Positions 1-6,003 of a stretch of 6,396 nucleotides of DNA are shown here, piece by piece. A program made the position numbers and the translations under genes. Below the pieces are notes generated by a model. The model saw nothing but the letters and a program-made list of their open reading frames with translations. It was not told the DNA's origin and ran no database searches. The DNA comes from Flavobacteriales bacterium UBA2040 (GTDB taxonomy: Bacteria; Bacteroidota; Bacteroidia; Flavobacteriales_D; Crocinitomicaceae), in NCBI GenBank assembly GCA_002332715.1, contig DDBE01000192.1, forward strand, positions 28,426 through 34,821, read 5' to 3'. How positions within the stretch are numbered: position 1 is the first letter of the stretch; each line of letters begins with the position of its first letter.

Positions 1-1401
1 TTGTACAATGGTTCCAAAATTTCGGGCCGAACAAAAAACGGACTGGGGATTGGCTTTTTTAATGCCGTGGAAGGTAGAACTACAGCGACAATTAAAGATA
101 GTTTGGGTAATTCCAGAACGGTAGAAACCAATCCTTTGACGAATTACAATGTTTCTGTTTTCTCAAAGAATTTAGTCAATAATGGACGAATTGCTGTTAT
201 AAACACTAATGTTGCTCGTGAAGGATCTGCTCGCGATGCGAATGTTAGCGCACTCAGTTCTAGTTTGTTTTCGAAGGACCGAGATTATAATCTTCAAACA
301 GAATTCAAATTGTCCACAATAATGGAACATGATGCCACTACGTTTGGTCATAATTTCTTTAATTATTTGGGGAAAGTACAAGGGAAATGGACTTACGGAA
401 CTTGGTATTACGAAGAAAGCGATACTTATGATCCAAATGATTTAGGGTTTTTGTACAGCAATAATTCAAGAGGTGTCGGTGCTGAACTGAACTGGAATGG
501 CTACAAACCTAAAGGACGATTTTTAAGAAGATGGTCAAGTATAAGTGTGGAATACGAAGAGCTGTATTTTCCTCGTTTGTTCAACTATTTCAGAGTGGAT
601 GGAAACTACAATTTCACCTTCAAAAATTTCATGACGTGTGGACTTAACGCTAATTCAAGTCCATTCGGAAACGTAGATCATTTTGAATCGCGTCAATTCG
701 GTATTCCGTTAAATTTTGACCCAAACGTTAATTTGGGTGGCTGGATTTCGAGTGATTATTCCAAACATTTTGCTTTGGATGTGCGAACTAACTATAACCG
801 ATACGCCAATCCTATTCAAAATCAAGACAATAGTTCCGTAACTGTTTCGCCGCGATTTCAGTTTAATTCTCGCTTTTTTATCGTTTTGTCAAGTCAATAT
901 GAATATTTGAGAAATGATTATGGTTTTGTTTCTGCCAAATCGGGTGAAGGGCAAGAGGCCATTCTAATTGGAACGAGAAACCGAGATATTATAACGAATA
1001 GTTTGAATGGCGAAATAATTTTCACGAAAAGAATGGGTGTGACCATTAAGTTTCGTCATTATTGGCAACGTTTGGATTATTCTTCGTTTAGCGATTTGAT
1101 GTATAATGGAGATAGAACGAGAAACACATATTTCCCTTTGAACGAAGATGGAAACTCCTACCACAACAGAAGTTTTAATGCTTTTACCGTTGATGTAAAT
1201 TACCGATGGGTCTTCTTTCCAGGATGTGAGTTTTTGGTGTTCTATAAAAACAATATTTTTGCGAGTGTAGATGGTTTAGATAGAAACTATTTGGCGACGT
1301 TCGACACCTTGTTCATTCAGCCACAGTTGAATAGTTTGTCTGCTAAAGTTCAGTTATTCGTAGATGCGCTTTATTTTAAAAAGGGTGGATTGAGGTTTTA
1401 A
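1..1401 (+). CDS. DUF5916 domain-containing outer-membrane protein, C-terminal part (5' partial)
   Basis: The reading frame is open at the left edge and ends with TAA at 1399-1401, leaving 466 visible residues. The TTG at position 1 is simply an in-frame codon; the real start lies upstream. The opening segment (SGRTKNGLGIGFFNA, then residues about 46-75 with NPLTNYNVSVFSKNL and INTNV) matches what I recall of the DUF5916 domain. In Bacteroidota this domain usually follows an N-terminal carbohydrate-binding family 9-like domain in proteins of about 700-850 residues, so that N-terminal part should be outside the window. The rest alternates polar and aromatic residues in short strands, as in an outer-membrane beta-barrel. 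The protein ends in Phe (GGLRF), the usual C-terminal residue of barrels inserted by the BAM complex. The substrate is unknown. It converges on gmhA with a 3-bp gap. The family call is from memory of its motifs; the barrel location is inferred. Confidence 0.82.
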   Translation: MYNGSKISGRTKNGLGIGFFNAVEGRTTATIKDSLGNSRTVETNPLTNYNVSVFSKNLVNNGRIAVINTNVAREGSARDANVSALSSSLFSKDRDYNLQTEFKLSTIMEHDATTFGHNFFNYLGKVQGKWTYGTWYYEESDTYDPNDLGFLYSNNSRGVGAELNWNGYKPKGRFLRRWSSISVEYEELYFPRLFNYFRVDGNYNFTFKNFMTCGLNANSSPFGNVDHFESRQFGIPLNFDPNVNLGGWISSDYSKHFALDVRTNYNRYANPIQNQDNSSVTVSPRFQFNSRFFIVLSSQYEYLRNDYGFVSAKSGEGQEAILIGTRNRDIITNSLNGEIIFTKRMGVTIKFRHYWQRLDYSSFSDLMYNGDRTRNTYFPLNEDGNSYHNRSFNAFTVDVNYRWVFFPGCEFLVFYKNNIFASVDGLDRNYLATFDTLFIQPQLNSLSAKVQLFVDALYFKKGGLRF

Positions 1402-1404
1402 ATG

Positions 1405-1983
1405 CTAACCAAAAACACCTTTCTCAATAATCTCACAAAGGGTATGACCGATCAGCATGTGACACTCTTGAATGCGGGGTGTATCTGTCGATGGAATATT
1501 GATTAGAAAATCTGCGGCGTCCATCATTTTGCCGCCAGTTTCACCTGTAAAAGCAACCGTTGTGATGCCTAATTCTCTCGCTCGCTCCAAAGCGCGTAGC
1601 ACGTTTCCGCTATTCCCGCTAGTGCTCATGCCGATTAAAACATCTCCCTTGGAACCAAATGCTTGGATGGCTCTCGCGTAAATTTCATCGAAGGAATAAT
1701 CGTTTGCAACGGCTGTAATGTATGACGTGTTTACGTGTAGTGCTTCGGAATTCAAAGGTGGACGATCGAAATAATAACGTCCGCTCAATTCTGCACTCAA
1801 ATGTTGTGCATCTGCAGCGCTTCCGCCGTTTCCACACCAATATACTTTGTTTCCATTTTTAAAACAATCAACCAAAACGGCAGATAGTTCAGACACTTTT
1901 TCCATCAAGGCGTCGTCGGTCATCAATTTGGTTTTCAAATGGATAGAACTCTGAATTTTCGCTTGAATGAATGATTTGTCCAT
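1405..1983 (-). CDS. gmhA: Phosphoheptose isomerase (D-sedoheptulose-7-phosphate isomerase), SIS domain
   Basis: This enzyme converts D-sedoheptulose 7-phosphate to D-glycero-D-manno-heptose 7-phosphate in the cytoplasm, the first step toward activated heptose for LPS or other surface glycans. It is 192 residues, the same length as E. coli GmhA, and is one SIS domain. The phosphate/substrate loop CGNGGSAADAQH is at residues 50-61 and the second SIS loop STSGNSGNV at 120-128. The residues known as zinc ligands and catalytic groups in GmhA all appear at E. coli numbering: His61, Glu65, Gln172 (in RIQE) and His180. This favours GmhA over other SIS proteins such as DiaA or sugar isomerases. The ATG at 1981-1983 fits the family N-terminus. 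It lies 35 bp behind the glycosyltransferase with no -7 box in the gap, so it is probably the last gene of that operon. The heptose kinase/phosphatase and nucleotidyltransferase genes of the pathway are not in this window. Confidence 0.93.
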   Translation of the reverse strand: MDKSFIQAKIQSSIHLKTKLMTDDALMEKVSELSAVLVDCFKNGNKVYWCGNGGSAADAQHLSAELSGRYYFDRPPLNSEALHVNTSYITAVANDYSFDEIYARAIQAFGSKGDVLIGMSTSGNSGNVLRALERARELGITTVAFTGETGGKMMDAADFLINIPSTDTPRIQECHMLIGHTLCEIIEKGVFG

Positions 1984-2018
1984 GGTTTTTGTTTTAAAAT
2001 TACACTTTTTCTGCTGAC

Positions 2019-3134
2019 CTATTGATACAATTTCGCCATTGCGGCAATGAATTTATCCCAACTGTACTTGTTTTTTTCTTGTCGAACACCTGCGATAAAA
2101 TCTTCCTCTTTTTCCAGAACGAAAAAATCGTATATTCCTTTTGCGATAGCATCAACTTCAGGTTCAACCACGTAACCAGCGATGTTATTCGGAACGATTT
2201 CTCCTAAACCGCCTACGTTGGTCACTATCATTGGTTTTTCAAAATGATACGCAATTTGAGCAACTCCACTTTGTGTGGCGTGTTTGTAGGGTTGAACGAC
2301 CAAATTGGCTGAATTGAAATACAATCCAACATCGCTATCACTGATAAAGCGGTCATGAAGAATTATAAAATCGTTTAATTCATGTTTTGAAATTAACTCT
2401 AAGTAGGGTTTGTTGTCCGTATAGAATTCGCCTGCGATTAATAATTTATAGCCGTTTTCCTCATAACGAGTTTGAGAAAAAGCTTCGATTAACCAGTCCA
2501 AACCTTTGTAATCGCGGATGATTCCAAAGAACAAAATGATTTTATCGGTTGGATTTAATTGGAGTTTTCCGCGCGCCACTTCTTTCGATGTCAACTCACC
2601 ATAATCGTATATAGGATGAGGTGAAAATTCGATAGGAGCTTTTGTTTTAAACTGTTTGAAATCATTTTTGACTGCTTCGCTCATGCAAATGAAACCATCA
2701 ACAGGGGGAAGAAAGTATTTGGTGAATATTTTGTCGCCAGCTCGCTTCTCGTGTGGAATCAAATTATCGACTATGCATACAACTTTGATGTTTTTATTCA
2801 ATCTTCGGAGCACCGATCCCAAGGCAAGCCCCATGAAAGGAAGCCAAAAACGTGTGACAACAATATCAGGTTCAAAGGCATTAATTTTTTCCGCTGTTTT
2901 GAACCAAGAAATAGGATTGATGGAACTTAATGTTCGTTCAATTTTTATATCTAAGGGAGCAGGAGAATCGGAGAATTGAGATTTTCCTGGAAATAAGAAA
3001 TTCGGATATTGTGTTGTAAATGTGAAAATCTTGACTTCATCCCCTTGCTTTTGATAAGCTTGAGACAGGCGTTCATTAAACGCCGCAAGTCCGCCTCGAA
3101 ATGGGTGTGCCGTGCCTAGAAAAGCGATTTTCAT
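2019..3134 (-). CDS. GT4-type (GT-B fold) glycosyltransferase
   Basis: This is a predicted cytoplasmic or membrane-associated transferase that moves sugar from an activated donor to a glycan or lipid acceptor; donor and acceptor cannot be read from the sequence. It has 371 residues from ATG 3134. The N-terminal Rossmann domain opens with MKIAFLGTAHPFRGGLA, carrying the glycine-rich acceptor loop, and has DNLIPHE at about 123-129. The C-terminal domain starts near residue 198, with FFGIIRDYKG at about 202-211, TQSGVAQIAYHFEKP at 287-301 and NVGGLGEIV at 306-314. The usual GT4 E-x7-E motif is not canonical: TQSGVAQIA replaces the glutamates. I recall this variant in a GT4 subgroup common in Bacteroidota. 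A TTG at 3143 would add three residues, but ATG 3134 gives the expected N-terminus. It lies 24 bp after the nitroreductase and 35 bp before gmhA, so surface heptose-glycan assembly is a reasonable but unproven role. Confidence 0.87.
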   Translation of the reverse strand: MKIAFLGTAHPFRGGLAAFNERLSQAYQKQGDEVKIFTFTTQYPNFLFPGKSQFSDSPAPLDIKIERTLSSINPISWFKTAEKINAFEPDIVVTRFWLPFMGLALGSVLRRLNKNIKVVCIVDNLIPHEKRAGDKIFTKYFLPPVDGFICMSEAVKNDFKQFKTKAPIEFSPHPIYDYGELTSKEVARGKLQLNPTDKIILFFGIIRDYKGLDWLIEAFSQTRYEENGYKLLIAGEFYTDNKPYLELISKHELNDFIILHDRFISDSDVGLYFNSANLVVQPYKHATQSGVAQIAYHFEKPMIVTNVGGLGEIVPNNIAGYVVEPEVDAIAKGIYDFFVLEKEEDFIAGVRQEKNKYSWDKFIAAMAKLYQ

Positions 3135-3140
3135 ATAGGC

Positions 3141-3148
3141 CAAAGTTA
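3141..3148 (-). promoter_or_regulatory. Possible internal -7 promoter box before the glycosyltransferase
   Basis: TAACTTTG on the minus strand matches TAnnTTTG and lies six bases before ATG 3134, in the 24-bp gap after the nitroreductase. If used, transcription would begin almost at the start codon and give a leaderless or nearly leaderless mRNA. No TTG -33 element is found at the expected distance, which would lie inside the nitroreductase coding end. It may be chance. Confidence 0.25.
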
Positions 3149-3158
3149 GTGCTTTTCT

Positions 3159-3794
3159 TTAAATCGTTTGAAACAGTTCTTCTTCCGATTTACGAACCTT
3201 CGCTTGGTGCTGATTGCCGTCTTCTGCGTGGCGAAAGCCAAGTGCACAAACTACTGCTGTTGTATAGCCTTGTTCGGTTAAACCTAAAATTTGATCATAG
3301 GCTTCGGTTTCAAATCCTTCCATTGGTGTTGTGTCAATTCGTAATTCAGCCGCGGTTTGCATCAACATGCCCAGGGCAATATAGGTTTGTTTTACATTCC
3401 AAGGCATGAATTGCGCTTCTGTCATTGGAGCAATTGAACTTTTGATATAGTCACCAAACCCTGTTGTTTGTTCGATTTTAAGACCGCGTGAATTTGCTAC
3501 ATTTTGCATATAGGCATCGACATCGGCAATCGAAATCTGCTTTTGAGCAACAAAAACCACTAAATGGGATGCATCAATAACCTGAGTCTGTCCCCAAGAC
3601 TTACCTTTTAATTGTTCGCGGATTTTTTCATCCTCAATAAAAATAGCTTTAAAAGGCTGCAACCCGTATGAAGTTGGTGCAAGCCGAATACTGTCCTTTA
3701 GTATTTGAAGATTATCTTCTGTTATCTTTTTAGAAGCATCGTATTTCTTTACAGCGTAACGCCATTCTAAAGCTTTAATAATTGTGTTTTTCAT
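3159..3794 (-). CDS. NfsB-like nitroreductase / NAD(P)H-dependent FMN oxidoreductase
   Basis: This is a cytoplasmic flavoenzyme of the nitroreductase family, expected to use FMN and NAD(P)H to reduce quinones, nitroaromatics or similar electrophiles. It has 211 residues, close to E. coli NfsB (217). The pattern follows NfsB along its length: the FMN phosphate-binding start ALEWRYAVKKYD (residues 8-19, with R12 and K16), the loop APTSYGLQPF (39-48), DASHLVVF (74-81), PMEGF (157-161), the LGLTEQGYTTAVVCALGFR core, and a C-terminal K199-x-R201 pair equivalent to the phosphate-contacting K/R of NfsB. NfsB residues N71 and K74 correspond to G and Q here, within WGQTQ, a variant I recall as common in Bacteroidota homologues. 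The physiological substrate is not determinable. Pirin upstream on the same strand suggests a redox or quinone-stress pair. The ATG at 3792-3794 is the natural start; its leader is pyrimidine-rich with no Shine-Dalgarno site. Confidence 0.9.
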   Translation of the reverse strand: MKNTIIKALEWRYAVKKYDASKKITEDNLQILKDSIRLAPTSYGLQPFKAIFIEDEKIREQLKGKSWGQTQVIDASHLVVFVAQKQISIADVDAYMQNVANSRGLKIEQTTGFGDYIKSSIAPMTEAQFMPWNVKQTYIALGMLMQTAAELRIDTTPMEGFETEAYDQILGLTEQGYTTAVVCALGFRHAEDGNQHQAKVRKSEEELFQTI

Positions 3795-3909
3795 GTTTTT
3801 ATGTTCGATTTTGGAGGAGAGGATCTATGATGGAAACTTATATGTCATTTTTTAAAAGTGCAAGTTAGTTATACATCTTAAAGCCCTTGAGTCCTTCGTC
3901 TTTTTTTAT

Positions 3910-4620
3910 TTAAAACTCCATCGGTACTTCGAGTACCATCACTTTTGACTTCGTTTGGGCCGCAAAGGTAAGTTCATTTTCATTCCAAACCCCAATCGCG
4001 TCTCGTTTACTTAATTCTTCGTCGGCAATGTTGATTTTCCCTTCAACCACTATAGCATATATTCCGTTGTTTTTATCATGCATCTTGTAGTTCAAAGAAG
4101 TACCATTATCCAACTCTGCCATGTGGATGTATGCGTTTTGATGGATCCATGAACCTTGGTCGCCTTGATTTGGAGAAACAAGTTGAAGGAAGCTATTTTT
4201 CATTCCCGCCATATCTATTTTATATTGATCATATCTCGGTTCAACATCTTTTTTATTCGGGAAAATCCAAATTTGAAATAGATTGGTCGATTCGTCTGTA
4301 GGATTCACTTCTGAGTGCAAGACCCCACTTCCGGCGCTCATGACTTGAATTTCTCCTGCGTGAATGGTTCCTTCATTTCCCATCGAATCTTTGTGCGCTA
4401 AAGCTCCAGTTAAAGGAATCGTGATGATTTCCATATTGTCATGAGGATGTGTACCAAAACCACCTTTTCCTGCAATCGTGTCATCGTTTAGGACCCGAAG
4501 TGCGCCAAAATTGATTTTATCTGGATTGTGCCATTGCGCAAAACTGAAAGAGTGGTTTACTTTTAACCATCCGTGATCAGCTGATCCACGGGAATCTGCT
4601 TTATGAATTATTTTGTTCAT
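3910..4620 (-). CDS. Pirin family protein (bicupin, YhhW/quercetinase-like)
   Basis: Pirins are metal-binding double-cupin proteins. Bacterial members such as E. coli YhhW have quercetin 2,3-dioxygenase activity in vitro, and their natural role is mostly unclear. From ATG 4620 the protein has 236 residues, against 231 for YhhW. The N-terminal cupin is very well kept: HKADSRGSADHGWL, HSFSFAQWHNPD, FGALRVLNDD, then GFGTHPHDNMEII and SAGSGVLHSEVNP. The four expected metal ligands are present with YhhW spacing: His58, His60, His102 and Glu104. The C-terminal cupin is more divergent, as usual. An in-frame ATG at 4650 would add ten residues (MIRRTENTTI) and has an AGGA four bases upstream, but the family N-terminus begins at MNKIIHKADSRG, so I prefer 4620. 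The gene lies 115 bp upstream of the nitroreductase on the same strand and has a probable promoter and operator at 4703-4739. Confidence 0.92.
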   Translation of the reverse strand: MNKIIHKADSRGSADHGWLKVNHSFSFAQWHNPDKINFGALRVLNDDTIAGKGGFGTHPHDNMEIITIPLTGALAHKDSMGNEGTIHAGEIQVMSAGSGVLHSEVNPTDESTNLFQIWIFPNKKDVEPRYDQYKIDMAGMKNSFLQLVSPNQGDQGSWIHQNAYIHMAELDNGTSLNYKMHDKNNGIYAIVVEGKINIADEELSKRDAIGVWNENELTFAAQTKSKVMVLEVPMEF

Positions 4621-4702
4621 TATCGTCGTATTTTCTGTTCTCCTAATCATTGTGTCCTAATCGAAGTTTTACAGTTTCAACTTCATAATTGAAACACCTT
4701 GA

Positions 4703-4739
4703 CAAAGTTAAGTTTATTTAATTACCATGGTAAATAAAT
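4703..4739 (-). promoter_or_regulatory. Candidate pirin promoter (-7 box) with overlapping palindromic operator
   Basis: On the minus strand TAACTTTG (4710-4703) matches the Bacteroidota -7 consensus TAnnTTTG exactly, about 83 bp before ATG 4620. A TTG at the usual -33 distance is missing. Instead that position is covered by a near-perfect inverted repeat at 4716-4739, centred on CCATGG, with arms ATTTAATTACCA and ATTTATTTACCA (11 of 12 bases paired). A palindrome over the -33 region is a typical repressor or activator position. No regulator gene is present in the window. Confidence 0.5.
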
Positions 4740-4848
4740 TTTAAGTATTTGACATTTCGTTTGCTTGGTCGGATGACTATGAGTTCGTTGAGAAATAAGA
4801 AGGAGTTTTCACACAACCTCACGGGCTTATCCAATGATAGCAACGGTG

Positions 4849-5811
4849 CTAGTTCATTAGAATTCTTTTAGTGACGGTTGTTCCGTTGTGCAATTGAACA
4901 GTAATTACATATACTCCGGATGAATAATCGAAGAGATCTATTTCAGATGCTTTTCCTGAATAAATAACCTTGCCAAGGGTGTTTAAGAGTGCTAAGTTTT
5001 CGATTTGTACCGACGATTTGATAAATAAAAAATCATTCGCCGGATTTGGGTAGATGAGAATTGAACTCGATTCAGTTTCAGCCAAACCGTTCACACCAGT
5101 TTGATGTATTACACCCACAGCATCTAAATCAAAACCTGAACTTGGAAATGGAGTCGGGAAGGGGTCGTTTATGAAATTTCCATTTTGGTCTTGACTTCCA
5201 TATTGTGCTGAAATACTGCCTATCGCATCGATAATTTTAATATGTGTGATACTGTTTATATTCAGACCAACGATTCCATCTAATTCCTGTAAATCAAAAG
5301 GAGTTCCAAATCCCATTCTGTATTTTCCAGCGAGATTATTCATTTTTTCGGGTTCGCTTAACTCATCGAAAGGTCCGATTTGTGGAATATTTTGTAAAAA
5401 ATCAGACGGAAAACGAAAGAAATTTATTCCGTCGCTACTTACTTCAACGTGCGCTAATTCTAAAAAAGAGTCGCTAAATGAGTTTTCAAAAACCGCAAAA
5501 TCTGGCCCAATACCATTAAAAATGCTATTCGCAAATGTTAAGATGGCTGCACCAGAATCGCCCAAACTTACTATTCCGGATAAATCAGCATGACCAATCG
5601 CATTTGATGCTTGACCATTAGTAGCGAAGCCAGAATTGCCGTCTGAAATATTGATTAATCCTCTTTCTACATTACAATCTGTCGCCCATGCTATGATTAT
5701 CGAGCTGTCTTTTGCAATGGCTGCTGAAGCGCTTGTTCCAGCAGCACCAGAGAATTGACAGTAGGCCAGTGTCGTTGAAAATATCAACACAAGAAAAAAG
5801 ATGTTTTTCAT
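4849..5811 (-). CDS. Secreted cell-surface protein with T9SS type A sorting domain
   Basis: This 320-residue protein should be exported by Sec and then moved across the outer membrane by the type IX system. A signal peptide covers about residues 1-19 (MKNIFFLVLIFSTTLAYCQ); LAYC is a poor lipobox because of Tyr at -1, so signal peptidase I is more likely. The passenger (about 20-240) is probably a beta-sandwich. It carries DCNVERG (45-51), VSLGDSG (81-87), DFAVFENSF (104-112), VEVSSDG (122-128) and DLDAVGVIHQ (228-237). I recall this set from a Bacteroidota cell-surface family often encoded near TonB-dependent receptors, some of them in vitamin B12 loci; nothing here confirms such a link. Residues 208-216 resemble a calcium-binding loop. 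The C-terminal 73 residues from about 248 form the sorting domain, with IYPNPAND, SSGVYVITV and the basic end TKRILMN. Biochemical function is unknown. Confidence 0.85.
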   Translation of the reverse strand: MKNIFFLVLIFSTTLAYCQFSGAAGTSASAAIAKDSSIIIAWATDCNVERGLINISDGNSGFATNGQASNAIGHADLSGIVSLGDSGAAILTFANSIFNGIGPDFAVFENSFSDSFLELAHVEVSSDGINFFRFPSDFLQNIPQIGPFDELSEPEKMNNLAGKYRMGFGTPFDLQELDGIVGLNINSITHIKIIDAIGSISAQYGSQDQNGNFINDPFPTPFPSSGFDLDAVGVIHQTGVNGLAETESSSILIYPNPANDFLFIKSSVQIENLALLNTLGKVIYSGKASEIDLFDYSSGVYVITVQLHNGTTVTKRILMN

Positions 5812-5858
5812 TCGATGTAAAGATACCTTATTCCAAATATTTTCAAATGAAATTTTTA

Positions 5859-5892
5859 GATATACTCACCAAATGTATATCGCGGGTATATC
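5859..5892 (-). promoter_or_regulatory. Candidate promoter with three GTATATC half-sites, upstream of the T9SS protein
   Basis: The minus strand has TACATTTG (5877-5870), matching TAnnTTTG, about 60 bp before the ATG at 5811. Around it sit three copies of one 7-mer: GATATAC at 5859-5865, and its reverse complement GTATATC at 5875-5881 and 5886-5892. The first two form an inverted repeat with a 9-nt spacer; the last two are direct repeats 11 bp apart. The middle copy overlaps the -7 box. No clear TTG -33 element is seen. The assignment is inferred. Confidence 0.38.
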
Positions 5893-5943
5893 AGAGACCT
5901 AGTTTATAAATCTTACAGATGCAATTGATTATTAGCACGTATA

Positions 5944-5979
5944 AAAAATGAGAGTTAGCTGATGCTAACCCTCATTTTT
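5944..5979 (-). terminator. Rho-independent terminator after the right-edge T9SS gene (potentially bidirectional)
   Basis: Two 16-nt arms (5944-5959, AAAAATGAGAGTTAGC; 5964-5979, GCTAACCCTCATTTTT) pair around a 4-nt TGAT loop with one A/C mismatch. In minus-strand RNA the mismatch becomes a G-U pair, so the stem is fully closed, and it ends in a U-run (TTTTTTAT). It begins 24 bp after the stop codon at 6004. It should insulate the complete T9SS gene from read-through. Confidence 0.85.
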
Positions 5980-6003
5980 GGTTAAATCAAACTAATAATT
6001 TAA

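Noticed and set aside
1472..1681. Plus-strand open frame inside gmhA
   Set aside because: It is antisense to a well-supported SIS-domain gene and its translation has no recognisable domain.
2656..2979. Plus-strand frame of about 107 codons inside the glycosyltransferase
   Set aside because: It is antisense to conserved GT4 coding sequence, and the translated protein lacks any family pattern. The same applies to plus frames at 3101-3409 and 5246-5593.
3795..3909. Separate promoter for the nitroreductase
   Set aside because: The best candidate, TAACTTG near 3861-3867, lacks one T of the TAnnTTTG consensus and has no clear -33 partner, so I did not list it as a feature.
3923..3937. Perfect hairpin GGTACT-TCG-AGTACC near the 3' end of pirin
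   Set aside because: It lies inside the conserved coding end (VMVLEVPMEF) and is followed on the minus strand by an A-rich, not U-rich, stretch, so it is not a convincing intrinsic terminator.
4825..4841. Small hairpin GCTATC-ATTG-GATaAGC after the T9SS gene stop codon
   Set aside because: It has a bulged base, a six-pair stem and no U-run behind it. It may be a weak mRNA 3' structure but does not qualify as a terminator.
5812..5943. Possible cobalamin riboswitch upstream of the T9SS protein
   Set aside because: I looked because of the suspected family context, but the region is too short and AT-rich and shows no B12-box-like conserved core.
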